The position numbers and the translations under genes were made by a program. Under the pieces are notes generated by a model. That model had not been told where the DNA came from and searched no databases. It worked only from the letters and a program-made list of their open reading frames with translations. A stretch of DNA of 32,227 nucleotides from Microcaldota archaeon (GTDB taxonomy: Archaea > Micrarchaeota > Micrarchaeia > Anstonellales > JAGGVH01), in contig JAGGVH010000008.1 of the NCBI GenBank assembly GCA_021158105.1, forward strand, positions 1-32,227, in the 5' to 3' direction. Below are positions 1 to 7,806 of the stretch, one piece after another. Numbering within the stretch: position 1 is the stretch's first letter; every line of letters begins with the position of its first letter.

Positions 1-569
1 CAAACTCATTAACAAATGAAATTAATTGGCATTCACTCGTTAAGAATCTTTCACATCCTACTGTTGCAGAATATGTTGAGATTCTTAATAATCTGTTTGT
101 TCTTTTATATATTGAAAAATCAAGACGTTCATTGACCGGCTCGCCCAAAAACAAAAAAGTATATTTTTATGACCCGTTTTTTTATTGGTTATCATTATTC
201 AGAGCTAGGAAAATGCATTCATTAAGTTTGAACAATCTGTCAAGTGATGTAATGGGTAAACTGGCAGAATTATCATTATTTGTTAATCTTGCACAATATA
301 TTGATAAGAACAAAAAAGAAAATGATTTTGACATACGCAGATATATTCATTTTGAAAAAGATAAAAAAGGTGAAATTGATTTTGCTGTTAAGTTAAATAA
401 TAAAACCTTTTATCTTGAATCAAAGTTTGGTAAGCATATATCTACAAAGAGAGAGGGTGTAATCTATCTAACCAGAGATAAAATATCAAAAAATTCAATC
501 CCTTTATCAATATTTTTATTATTTCCCAAGAAAAGTGTTAATCTGTTAGATTCTTTTGAATTTTATTAA
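1..569 (+). CDS. DUF4143-type ATPase, C-terminal part (5' end outside window)
   Basis: The frame is open from base 3 at the window edge to the TAA at 567-569, so the gene begins upstream; the TTG at 132 is only an internal codon. The visible 188 residues match the C-terminal half of the archaeal/bacterial AAA ATPase family carrying DUF4143. First comes a winged-helix-like stretch (HPTVAEYVEILNNLFVLLYI), then a basic link ending in KVYFYDPFFYWL, then a nuclease-like fold with GKLAELSLFVNL and EIDFAVKLNNKTFYLESKFG. The E...ID...E.K spacing resembles the PD-(D/E)xK-like tail of this family. The P-loop domain would lie upstream and cannot be seen. Such proteins are widespread, often of unknown or toxin-antitoxin/defence-like function; no partner gene is visible here. 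The assignment rests on remembered family pattern. Confidence 0.7.
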   Translation, partial: NSLTNEINWHSLVKNLSHPTVAEYVEILNNLFVLLYIEKSRRSLTGSPKNKKVYFYDPFFYWLSLFRARKMHSLSLNNLSSDVMGKLAELSLFVNLAQYIDKNKKENDFDIRRYIHFEKDKKGEIDFAVKLNNKTFYLESKFGKHISTKREGVIYLTRDKISKNSIPLSIFLLFPKKSVNLLDSFEFY

Positions 570-626
570 ACTATACTTTCAATCATTTGCATTTTTTTGA
601 AAGTCTGGTTTCAATAAGATAAAATG

Positions 627-659
627 GGAGGTGAGGGATTGAGGAGCCAACCCCTCTCC
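627..659 (+). other. Hairpin over the ribosome site of the possible small ORF
   Basis: GAGGG (633-637) can pair with CCCTC (652-656), and after a three-base bulge GGA (627-629) with TCC (657-659). The Shine-Dalgarno octamer lies within the left arm. It may be a regulatory hairpin or just a GC-rich terminator of the upstream ATPase gene. Confidence 0.25.
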
Positions 660-728
660 TTTATCCTTTGGATGAAATGCAAGGTAGTGATTTTATGTTG
701 TCAACGGGGCGACAAACATAAAGATTAA
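639..728 (+). CDS. Possible 29-residue small protein
   Basis: A full-strength Shine-Dalgarno octamer GGAGGTGA (627-634) sits four bases before a TTG (639) that opens a 29-codon frame ending in TAA at 726-728. The predicted peptide has one hydrophobic stretch (about residues 7-20) with three cysteines and a charged tail; I recognise no family. The ribosome site could be partly hidden in a stem with 652-659. The end overlaps the convergent small gene by four bases. A chance match in a short intergenic region is quite possible, so this is only a candidate. Confidence 0.2.
   Translation: MRSQPLSFILWMKCKVVILCCQRGDKHKD
692..722. terminator. Inverted repeat between convergent genes
   Basis: TTTATGTTGTC (692-702) pairs with GACAAACATAAA (711-722) with one bulged A and an eight-base loop. 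It lies just before the end of the minus-strand small gene, where transcripts from both sides converge. It could act as a two-way terminator; archaeal terminators are usually just T-rich, so this is tentative. Confidence 0.3.
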
Positions 729-940
729 ATTTCTCTTATCGGGAGTGTAACCTTAATCTCTTCACATTCTTCGCCAATGTCAACATCATCCCTCTCAACA
801 TTTTCTGGGTCAGTCTTCTCAAGTTTCATAATGATTTTGTTTTGTCTTTTTTTAATCTCACTTTCATATCCGTACTGTGAAAGAAAACATTCCATTGCCA
901 ATATTTGCTCGAGCTTATAATTTGTTATATTTATATACAT
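725..940 (-). CDS. Small acidic protein of unknown function
   Basis: This codes for 71 residues from the ATG at 940. The GTG at 949 is in frame, but it overlaps the near-perfect Shine-Dalgarno site GAGGTGATC, which sits correctly for the ATG. The predicted fold is beta-alpha: a first strand (MYINITNYKL), a helix (EQILAMECFLSQYG), a basic strand (KRQNKIIMKL), then a very acidic segment rich in D and E, ending in a strand (EIKVTLPI). I do not recognise a family. It follows the HD gene by about 80 bases on the same strand, so it may be the last gene of that operon, but its own strong ribosome site suggests independent translation. Confidence 0.6.
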   Translation of the reverse strand: MYINITNYKLEQILAMECFLSQYGYESEIKKRQNKIIMKLEKTDPENVERDDVDIGEECEEIKVTLPIREI

Positions 941-954
941 CTTGATCACCTCTT

Positions 955-1007
955 TTTAGGTGTATTCTTAGCAGGTTTAAAAATAGAACCAAACACCTAT
1001 TTTCCAG
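955..1007. repeat. Nested inverted repeat upstream of the small gene
   Basis: AGGTGT at the left and ACACCT at the right of this gap can pair, and inside them GGTTT...GAACC forms a second stem around an A-rich loop. On the minus strand this lies between the HD gene stop and the ribosome site of the small gene, so it could be a terminator or leader structure. Stems are short and the call is weak. Confidence 0.2.
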
Positions 1008-1021
1008 TTTCCGGTGCCTGT

Positions 1022-1948
1022 TTATTGTTCATTATTAATCTGTTTATCCTCTTTGTGTTTTTCAGCAAAGAATATGTCATGAGTAATCCATGGGTATTCC
1101 TCTTCGATGTATTCTCTTAATGCATTGTTTTTTAGGACAGGTTTTATTTCTTCTAACCACCTATCAAATTTATAAAATAATACATTCCACGGGCTACACA
1201 ATATTCTAAGGATTCTGTTGATTCTTGTAGGTGTCATTTTTATTAAACGTTGGTAAAGATTGCCCTGTCCTTTCGGTCTTTTTCTGGATAGGGCGGCGTC
1301 AATGACATCTGCAATTTCTATCAAAGCAGAAGCGTCGACTGTGTCTTGAATAAACAATTCTATGTTTTGGATATCCTTCATTCTCTCAGATATCTCAGGC
1401 AATGTTGAAAATTTTGCAATTACTTCCATAGGGTTGATTCCGTATGGGTTTTCAGAACGAAGGAGATGATGAGTGCCAGCGACCATGCCAGCAAATAAAT
1501 AATTCTGAGAACTTAATATTTCAAATCCTTTCAATGCATGTTGTTGTATTTCTTTAAATGCTTCTTCATCAATGGGAATATTTTCATCTGTGAACCATGC
1601 TTGGTTAGTGCAAGTAATTTTACCAATGTCATGAAGTAATCCACAATAAAATGCGCCCGAAGGATTGCCATCCACCATCATTTCTGCATATTCAGCATTG
1701 AGTGTTACACGTACACTGTGACTCAACAGGTTATGAGTTTTAAGTTGCATATTTCTTAAGAAGTTTAGGTACCACTTAGAATATCTGTCAAGGTCGTTTT
1801 TAGCTTCATTTCGATTGATACCTTCAATTCCTAACTTAAACAGATAATTTGAAGTTAAAGGTATAAAATTTATGAATCCGTTAAAGAAAGCACTCCTTTC
1901 TTTTATTATAAATTCTGGGAGTTCTTTAGTTTTTATAAATGTTGGCAT
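1022..1948 (-). CDS. HD-domain phosphohydrolase
   Basis: The protein has 308 residues with the full metal-binding set of the HD superfamily: H77 (LSHSVRV), H106-D107 (LLHDIGK), H137 (QQHALKGFEIL), H160-H161 (GTHHLL) and D214 (IADVIDA). The five-site arrangement with HD followed by two further histidines resembles HD-GYP and related HDIG enzymes, which hydrolyse cyclic nucleotides or other phosphate esters. The exact HD-GYP signature is not clear and the substrate cannot be read from sequence. It follows the DHH phosphoesterase gene by 32 bases. A TATA-like box at 1971-1980 lies about 27 bases before the ATG and no Shine-Dalgarno site is seen, so it may also be made from a leaderless internal transcript. 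The N-terminal 70 residues are not recognised. Confidence 0.8.
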   Translation of the reverse strand: MPTFIKTKELPEFIIKERSAFFNGFINFIPLTSNYLFKLGIEGINRNEAKNDLDRYSKWYLNFLRNMQLKTHNLLSHSVRVTLNAEYAEMMVDGNPSGAFYCGLLHDIGKITCTNQAWFTDENIPIDEEAFKEIQQHALKGFEILSSQNYLFAGMVAGTHHLLRSENPYGINPMEVIAKFSTLPEISERMKDIQNIELFIQDTVDASALIEIADVIDAALSRKRPKGQGNLYQRLIKMTPTRINRILRILCSPWNVLFYKFDRWLEEIKPVLKNNALREYIEEEYPWITHDIFFAEKHKEDKQINNEQ

Positions 1949-1970
1949 ATGTTGATTTATGGTAAAATAT

Positions 1971-1980
1971 CTTTATAAAT
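1971..1980 (-). promoter_or_regulatory. TATA-like box for the HD gene
   Basis: On the minus strand this reads ATTTATAAAG and is centred about 27 bases before the ATG at 1948, the distance expected for a leaderless archaeal transcript. It abuts the stop codon of the upstream DHH gene. No Shine-Dalgarno site precedes the HD gene, which fits a separate leaderless start. Confidence 0.4.
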
Positions 1981-2883
1981 TTATCTTATCTCTTGCGACT
2001 TTAATATATATTTAATTTTTTGTTCGACCTCTGTGACAATCTCTGTGCCCATCAACGGGCAGAACATTGATGCGGCGTGCATATGTCCCCCCGCCGTGCA
2101 ATTGTAAACCTCAAACGAATGCAGGATATTCGCGCAATTGACTGGTGAGTTCCCACTACGCAACATTACTTGAACTCCATTGGATTTTTCTTTAAACATT
2201 ATTACAATGTCTGCAATTTCGTTTAATCCTTCTGCAATGTTGGGGTCAAAACTGTTTGAATTGACAATGAGTATTACTTTACCTGATTCAACAACTGTCT
2301 TAGAATTCTTTAAAGATTTGATTATATTAACCCTTTCTCCCACAGATGAATAATGTTGTGTTAGCATGTAAACCAACCTGTTATATTGTTCATATGAAAT
2401 TAGCAACTGAAGTATTTGGAGTGTGTGTGGGGATATAAAACGTAATATGTTTGTATCGTCCAGTATGCCTGCAGCTGCTGCAACAGTTTCCCACCCTTCA
2501 AGTTTAATTTCCCGTGCGATGATTTCACAGGTTGATGATGCGTTTGTATTGATAAAATAATAATCTGCTTCTATCTTCGGGTTGACATGGTGGTCAATTA
2601 TAACTTTACACTTCTCTATCCCAACCATATCTGGAGAATTGGCGTCAACAACTATTATGTCACTGTGGTTGTTTGGCAATTTACCAATTTCAATATTCTG
2701 TGCAGATCTTGGGATTATCTTATTAATAATTCTCTGTGCATGATGGATAATATAATCGGGTATAAACAGTTTGCAGTTGAGTTTGTTTGCGATTATCAAT
2801 CCTGAACATACTGCGTCAACGTCGGCATGGGAATGGCATAAAACGGCAGGGTTCTTAAGTTTTAATAGAACATCAAGCACCAA
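1981..2883 (-). CDS. DHH-family phosphoesterase (NrnA/oligoribonuclease-like)
   Basis: The protein has about 300 residues and shows the DHH/DHHA1 two-domain layout. Motif I is HADVDA (H19, D21, D23), motif II is VVDANSPDM (D80), motif III is the diagnostic DHH (97-99), and motif IV is GILDDT (D142). The C-terminal DHHA1 domain carries AGGHMHAAS in place of the usual GGGHxxAAG. Such Mn-dependent enzymes hydrolyse short oligoribonucleotides, pAp or linear dinucleotides. The start is either TTG at 2883 or GTG at 2880; the Shine-Dalgarno site AGGTGA (2892-2887) overlaps the upstream stop codon and sits better for GTG (six-base spacer). The overlap implies translational coupling with the PrsW gene. 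The neighbouring HD hydrolase suggests shared nucleotide turnover, an inference. Confidence 0.85.
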   Translation of the reverse strand: MVLDVLLKLKNPAVLCHSHADVDAVCSGLIIANKLNCKLFIPDYIIHHAQRIINKIIPRSAQNIEIGKLPNNHSDIIVVDANSPDMVGIEKCKVIIDHHVNPKIEADYYFINTNASSTCEIIAREIKLEGWETVAAAAGILDDTNILRFISPHTLQILQLLISYEQYNRLVYMLTQHYSSVGERVNIIKSLKNSKTVVESGKVILIVNSNSFDPNIAEGLNEIADIVIMFKEKSNGVQVMLRSGNSPVNCANILHSFEVYNCTAGGHMHAASMFCPLMGTEIVTEVEQKIKYILKSQEIR

Positions 2884-2891
2884 ACTTCACC

Positions 2892-4331
2892 TTATATTCT
2901 CATGTTCTTTTCATGATAAGTTACAGTATAAATGATTACAAATATTATCAATAAAAATATCACTGTGATTGGATTAAACATTACTGGGAGGCCAAAGATT
3001 TCTCCACCATTTACTGTGCTGCCGTCAATGATTGCACTGACGTTGAACATAATATGTAAAGGTATTGACAACATCAATGACACAATCCATGCTATTATCA
3101 ACATCTTGCGATCGTTTGTTAATGATTTGACATGTCCGATTATCGACCCACCGACACCAGTTACAATGCCGTGTGCTAAGCTATTGAATATTGAACGATA
3201 AACAATCAATTGAACCCATGGGAAGAATCCTAATGTGAACGGGTCAGCCCGTGATGCAAAATAGAACAGGTTTTCAATAAAACTAAACCCAATCCCGATC
3301 GTAAATCCAAACAACAGCCCTGTTATTGAATTGTCAAATATATGATGCAGTGATATTATAAACAATCCCAAACTTTTTGTTATCTCTTCAATCATCGGTG
3401 CAATCAATGCTGCGGTTAATAATAAATATAAAACACTGTTTTCATCAACATTATGCCCTTTTATTAGTCCAATCACTGAGGTGTTCAGTCCAAATGCGAT
3501 GTATGCAGCCACACCACCAAACAAGAAAAGTCCAAAAAAGAATTTTAACGGTTTGAATTCTTTGGTTTTTTCACTGTACCATGCAATTGCTAAGTAGATT
3601 ACAGGGAACAATAGTGCTCCCAATATACTTAAGATAAAGATTTGTGGCCACAGGGCATTTCCAGCGTTTCCATAATAATAATTTGTAACTATCCCCATTA
3701 TAATTATAATAATAAGCTCCACAATCCATGTGAATGGGTTGATTAATAATGTTGCAAACTCTTCGTAAATATCTCTTGCCCTCGGGAAGAAGAATGTTTC
3801 AACATTAAACGGTTTGACCGATAATGTTTGAGATACAAGGATTATGAATAATATAAATATGATTGCAATGATCGGTACAGTTACAATATTTGAACGGATA
3901 ATCCATTCTGCCACGCCCTTTTCATACTTTGACCAGTCTTCTTTAATCATAAAGAATTTGGTAGGATGTTTGCCATCATCATCTTCATTCATGAATATTA
4001 CAAACTGGCGAGTGTTATATGTTTTTTTATTGTATGATGTTTGAATGTTTATTCTGGTATGTATTTTTGTATTGGCGTCTATCGGGCCAATGGGTTTGAT
4101 AACATCAATCTTTTCGTCTTTAACTTCTCCAATGTATAGGATTTTAGGTGTATCTTGAGAATTTGTCACGTCAGCTTCAATGGTTATCAGGCCTTCTTTA
4201 TTGTCAAAGTTTGTATCACTTACTTTTATGTTACATAATAGCGTTGTTTTGACTTTTGTCAGTGGGATAGTGTATGAATGTAAAATTAATGAAAAGACAA
4301 TTATCAACATTATTATTTTTATCACTTTCAT
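2892..4331 (-). CDS. PrsW-family intramembrane protease with extracytoplasmic N-domain
   Basis: The protein has 479 residues. It begins with a signal anchor (MLIIVFSLILHSYTIPL), followed by an outside beta-rich domain of about 110 residues, then roughly ten membrane segments. The PrsW signatures are present: EEITK (E315, E316, K319), FIENLFYF (E353, N354), FNSLAHG (H387) and PLHIMFN (H426). PrsW enzymes are glutamic-type membrane proteases related to CPBP/Abi proteases and cut membrane proteins such as anti-sigma factors in bacteria. The outside domain is not part of the usual core and may sense or bind substrate. The start is ATG 4331 with GGTG six bases upstream. It lies 16 bases after the TPR-AAA+ gene and 8 bases before the DHH gene, so it is surely part of the operon. 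Confidence 0.85.
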   Translation of the reverse strand: MKVIKIIMLIIVFSLILHSYTIPLTKVKTTLLCNIKVSDTNFDNKEGLITIEADVTNSQDTPKILYIGEVKDEKIDVIKPIGPIDANTKIHTRINIQTSYNKKTYNTRQFVIFMNEDDDGKHPTKFFMIKEDWSKYEKGVAEWIIRSNIVTVPIIAIIFILFIILVSQTLSVKPFNVETFFFPRARDIYEEFATLLINPFTWIVELIIIIIMGIVTNYYYGNAGNALWPQIFILSILGALLFPVIYLAIAWYSEKTKEFKPLKFFFGLFLFGGVAAYIAFGLNTSVIGLIKGHNVDENSVLYLLLTAALIAPMIEEITKSLGLFIISLHHIFDNSITGLLFGFTIGIGFSFIENLFYFASRADPFTLGFFPWVQLIVYRSIFNSLAHGIVTGVGGSIIGHVKSLTNDRKMLIIAWIVSLMLSIPLHIMFNVSAIIDGSTVNGGEIFGLPVMFNPITVIFLLIIFVIIYTVTYHEKNMRI

Positions 4332-4347
4332 GTTTACACCTTAAATG

Positions 4348-6099
4348 TTAAAATGGTATGGGTACCCATAACCCTATGTTTTTTATAATCTTTGCAAATA
4401 ACTTATTGTACCACTTGTTTCTTTTATTTATCACATCGAGCAATGCTTTGAACTGGTCTTTTTCTGCAGGACCCAACTTGCTCTCAGTAATCTTAATATG
4501 TTCTTTGCCATCAACAATCGTCTTTTCTTCCTGTTTGCCTATCTGTTTGTTTGCTTGTGCATACCATGGCGGGAGCGAAGACTTTTTCTTTTTCACTGCA
4601 GCGATAAGGTCACCAATGCCAACCTTTCTTAGTTTAACTCTTTTTCTTGCTTCTTTTTCTGCTTGGTCTGGGTCCATACCACTTTGTACGAGTTTATCTT
4701 TAATCTTTTCAATCTTATGGAATGCTTCCCTCCACGGTCGCGCAGCAGCTTCATCAACAATCGCTCTAAGGTCAGCTGCCGCATACCCCCACGTAGCCAG
4801 TGCTAGCCTGTTCCATGCAATGTTTTTTGCGATCTTGTCAGCAGGCAACTTTTTCTTTAATCTTAATTTTAATATCTCCTTTCGTGAAGTGAAATCAGGT
4901 TCTGGAACATAGATAAGTTTACCAAGACGGCCCGCCCTTCTCAGTGCAGGGTCAACGTCCCATGGTGCATTTGTTGCGCCGACAATAAGGAAATCTTTGT
5001 TTGACGACTCGACACCGTCGATCTCATACAACAACTGATTAACTGCAGCTTTTAAGTACTGTGCACTTTCACCCATCTGGTCACGTCTCCCGCCCAATGC
5101 ATCAATTTCATCAATGAATAGTATACAAGGTGTGTTTTTCCGTGCAGTTTCAAAAATCTTGTGAATATTCTTTTCTGTTCCGCCGACATATTGGTCTAAA
5201 ATGTCTGATAATTTCACATTCAAAAAGTTGACTTCACATTCGCCTGCAGACGCTTTCATCACATAACTTTTACCACATCCTGGTGGGCCGTAAAGCAGTA
5301 TTCCTCCACCGCCCAGTACACCATATTCTTCTGCAAGGTCTGGGCGTTTTAACGGGTAGACAACCGCTTCTCTTAGCTCTTCTTTTAATTTTTCCATACC
5401 CGCAACATCAGCAAAGCTCATGTCAGGTTTTGTAAGAAACTTTGCAGTGTCAACCTCTTTACCTTGCCCGGGCCCGGTGGTTGGTATTGAAGATTCTGAA
5501 GGAACATATTCACCACTCATCTTACTTTTAGCAAGTTCGAGGTGCTGTTTTGCTTCTTCAAGGTTGGGGTTGAGTTCAAGTGCCTTGTTATAATCCTTGA
5601 TAGCATCGTTTAACCTGTTTAAATAATCGTATGCCAACCCTCTGACATGATATGCCTCTGCAAAGTTTGGGTTGAGTTCAATGACTTTTGTAAAATCTTT
5701 AATGGCACTTTCAAAGTCTTCTTTACAAGCATATGAAAGCCCTCTGTTGTAATATGCCTTTAAATATTTATCATTCAACATGATAGCCTTTTCATAATCT
5801 TCAATGGCCTTATCAAATTCTTTTTTTCTATAGTACGCATCGCCTTTGTTGTTGTATATCACTGGGTTGTTCGGGTCAAGTTCACTGGCTTTAGTATAGT
5901 CAGCAATCGCCTTATCAAAGTTTTTTAAGTAATAGTATGATAATGCACGCGCAAAATATGATTCAGAAAATGTTGGGTTTAACAGGATTGCCATGTTATA
6001 ATTTTCAATAGCCTTTTCATATTGTCCTTTCTCAAAATAGGCATTGCCCTTGTGATAGTACACTCTTGCATCCATTCCCCCAGAACCTCCCATCGGCAA
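4348..6099 (-). CDS. TPR-repeat AAA+ ATPase (Cdc48/Vps4-like single ring)
   Basis: The protein has 583 residues. After a glycine-rich start, five tetratricopeptide repeats plus a capping helix fill about residues 9-192. A linker then leads to one AAA+ domain (about 225-465). This has Walker A GPPGCGKS (271-278), pore loop YVGG (304-307), Walker B LFIDEIDAL (from 327), sensor-1 ATNAPW, and arginine-finger region LRRAGRLGK, where the usual GRFDR is changed to GRLGK. The C-terminal 120 residues are basic and end with KNIGLWVPIPF. The family remodels or unfolds proteins; the TPRs replace the usual substrate-receptor domain. The start is TTG 6099: it has GGTGA five bases upstream, overlapping the stop of the FKBP gene, while a nearby ATG (6103) is out of frame. 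Genes on both sides deal with protein folding and cutting. Confidence 0.88.
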   Translation of the reverse strand: MPMGGSGGMDARVYYHKGNAYFEKGQYEKAIENYNMAILLNPTFSESYFARALSYYYLKNFDKAIADYTKASELDPNNPVIYNNKGDAYYRKKEFDKAIEDYEKAIMLNDKYLKAYYNRGLSYACKEDFESAIKDFTKVIELNPNFAEAYHVRGLAYDYLNRLNDAIKDYNKALELNPNLEEAKQHLELAKSKMSGEYVPSESSIPTTGPGQGKEVDTAKFLTKPDMSFADVAGMEKLKEELREAVVYPLKRPDLAEEYGVLGGGGILLYGPPGCGKSYVMKASAGECEVNFLNVKLSDILDQYVGGTEKNIHKIFETARKNTPCILFIDEIDALGGRRDQMGESAQYLKAAVNQLLYEIDGVESSNKDFLIVGATNAPWDVDPALRRAGRLGKLIYVPEPDFTSRKEILKLRLKKKLPADKIAKNIAWNRLALATWGYAAADLRAIVDEAAARPWREAFHKIEKIKDKLVQSGMDPDQAEKEARKRVKLRKVGIGDLIAAVKKKKSSLPPWYAQANKQIGKQEEKTIVDGKEHIKITESKLGPAEKDQFKALLDVINKRNKWYNKLFAKIIKNIGLWVPIPF

Positions 6100-6104
6100 T
6101 CATT

Positions 6105-6665
6105 TCACCCCGTGACAACAACATCTTTGCCAGTGCTTTGTTTTATCATGTTAGATATATCTTTAACCTTTTTTATGTTTGAGTTGTCTGTTTTTATTAT
6201 AATTTTATTTCCTTCTGTTTTAATTTCACCGGTTATGTTGTAAAATTCCAGGAATAGTTTGGCCTTATCGATCGGGTCATCACCAGCCTTTTTTAACAGT
6301 TTGATTTTGTACCTTATATCTTTGTCTGCAAGTGGATGGTTGAGGTCGACAATCACTCGCGAACCGCTGACAGATTTTACCAGTGCAGGTCTCCCGTCAA
6401 GACTGATGACCATCCCGGGCACCGGACGGAGTTTGTTATCTTTGAACCGTTTTTCAGAAACTACTCTTACAAGTTCTTTGTTTCTTTTGCCAAAAGGCAA
6501 CTTGACAATGCATTCTCCGCTTTCATTAACAGAAAGGTTTTTTATCAAATCATTAACCTTTTTCGGGAAACTGTTTGAATCTGTCTCAACCAATAATTTA
6601 ACTTTTTTGTCAATTGGCTCATTTGTGTTTGCATTGAATGTTTCATATTCTATCATAGCTAACAT
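6105..6665 (-). CDS. FKBP-type peptidyl-prolyl isomerase, long archaeal (SlyD-like) type
   Basis: The product is about 187 residues, close to archaeal FKBPs with an inserted chaperone flap. Visible are the N-terminal half of the FKBP barrel, a flap region with PGMVISLDGRPALVKSVSG, and the strongly conserved VDLNHPLADKDIRYKIKLL segment that closes the barrel. A C-terminal extension of about 50 residues (KAKLFLEFYNITGEIKTEGN) looks like an added alpha/beta domain. These proteins speed proline isomerisation and hold unfolded chains. I favour ATG 6665 (GGTGG four bases upstream); ATG 6668 and 6656 are possible. It is the first gene of the operon leading into the TPR-AAA+ ATPase. Confidence 0.88.
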   Translation of the reverse strand: MLAMIEYETFNANTNEPIDKKVKLLVETDSNSFPKKVNDLIKNLSVNESGECIVKLPFGKRNKELVRVVSEKRFKDNKLRPVPGMVISLDGRPALVKSVSGSRVIVDLNHPLADKDIRYKIKLLKKAGDDPIDKAKLFLEFYNITGEIKTEGNKIIIKTDNSNIKKVKDISNMIKQSTGKDVVVTG

Positions 6666-6811
6666 CATACCACCTTTTATTATCAACTACAAAACTTCAG
6701 TCAATCAACCCAAGTTTTGCAATCTATAGTATTCCAGTCTAAACCAACCCATATCACTTTTAACGGTGAGGCTTTTAAAACTTTACCCTTTAAATTCTTT
6801 TAGTTTTTTAG

Positions 6812-6819
6812 TTATAAAA
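6812..6819 (+). promoter_or_regulatory. TATA-like box upstream of 6847 gene
   Basis: TTATAAAA lies 28-35 bases before the ATG at 6847. It would give a short leader that still includes the GAGG ribosome site at 6836-6839. The gap between this gene and the divergent FKBP gene (6666-6846) contains no other clear feature; a second AT box (TTTTAAAA) lies near 6773-6780. Confidence 0.4.
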
Positions 6820-6846
6820 TTTAATACGGAATTATGAGGGATTGAT

Positions 6847-7785
6847 ATGAATAAAAAGAATACACTATTGCTACAACTCTTTTCAATAGCAGTATTATTA
6901 TTTTTTCTGTTTCAGATGTTGGGGCCTGCAATCTCAAACTTCCTAAGTTTTGGACATTCAAAGATTACAACACAACACGTTGTGGGTAATGGGACAATTA
7001 CTGCGTTTTTGTCATCTGCGAGGTTTGTCCCGTCATCTGACAATGGTAAATATGTTACAATCTTGTCCAATCTGTCGGCCAATGGAACAATAAATTATCA
7101 TGAGCAAGAATCTGGGGCGACAACATTTTATGAGATTACATTCTCAAACGCCAGTAATATAGGGGTGGTAAGGGATATGCTTTCGCCTTATGGGACATTC
7201 CTTGTGCGTGCGTCAATCAAACCATTGAATAGTACTAACATGCAACTTTCATTATTAGTTTCTGGGTACCACAGTGTAGGCGATACAGTGCCTGTCCAGT
7301 ATGATGTTGAAATGAGGGATGATAAAGTGTTATCAATAAGCAACGGTGCATTGCTGCCTTCAAATATTGCAATTGATCAGGATGTTAACATAACTGACAC
7401 GGGTGCAGTAACGTTAGAGGTTTATCTTCCGTCAGAAGATGACGATTTTGTTAACCTTATGAAAAAATATAATGTGTCAGTGTCATACCTTCCGATAAAT
7501 AACAAGTATCGTTTTAAAACACGGTTGCTAAATATAACCTCTCCTAAGCAGGTGTATGGTGAAGTGAGTTCTATTGTCAATGAAAAGAATGGGACATTAA
7601 AGTTTTCAGAAGAAGTATCAGTTGCGCCGCAAACACAACTTGGCAGGATACCGTTATCATTAGAATCTTCTAAAGGGTATGACAAAGGTGATTATGTCCA
7701 TTTGAATGCTAACATGTTGGTGTTGGAAGGGATTGTGCTGCAAATTAATGATTATACTATTAACACTGTTAATCAAACGGGATGA
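6847..7785 (+). CDS. Membrane-anchored extracytoplasmic protein, unknown function
   Basis: The protein has 312 residues. Residues about 7-31 (starting NTLLLQLFSIAVLLFFLF) form a signal anchor after a short KK start; the rest is polar, rich in S, T, N and short beta strands, with many N-x-S/T sequons, as in archaeal surface proteins. It has no cysteine, no obvious class III pilin peptide and no known domain that I recognise. A weak internal repetition of beta-alpha units (EITFSNASNIGVVRDML and LEVYLPSEDDDFVNLMKKY) suggests two or three related modules. The ribosome site GAGG is seven bases before ATG. The zinc-ribbon gene follows after about 20 bases and is probably co-transcribed. Confidence 0.7.
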   Translation: MNKKNTLLLQLFSIAVLLFFLFQMLGPAISNFLSFGHSKITTQHVVGNGTITAFLSSARFVPSSDNGKYVTILSNLSANGTINYHEQESGATTFYEITFSNASNIGVVRDMLSPYGTFLVRASIKPLNSTNMQLSLLVSGYHSVGDTVPVQYDVEMRDDKVLSISNGALLPSNIAIDQDVNITDTGAVTLEVYLPSEDDDFVNLMKKYNVSVSYLPINNKYRFKTRLLNITSPKQVYGEVSSIVNEKNGTLKFSEEVSVAPQTQLGRIPLSLESSKGYDKGDYVHLNANMLVLEGIVLQINDYTINTVNQTG

Positions 7786-7806
7786 TAATATAACCTTGGT
7801 GATCGT

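Noticed and set aside
4358-4912. 184-codon plus-strand frame
   Set aside because: It lies wholly inside the TPR-AAA+ gene on the other strand; its composition is what the reverse of a conserved coding region gives.
6259-6729. 156-codon plus-strand frame opposite FKBP
   Set aside because: The FKBP reading has clear conserved motifs, and this one has none and no ribosome site.
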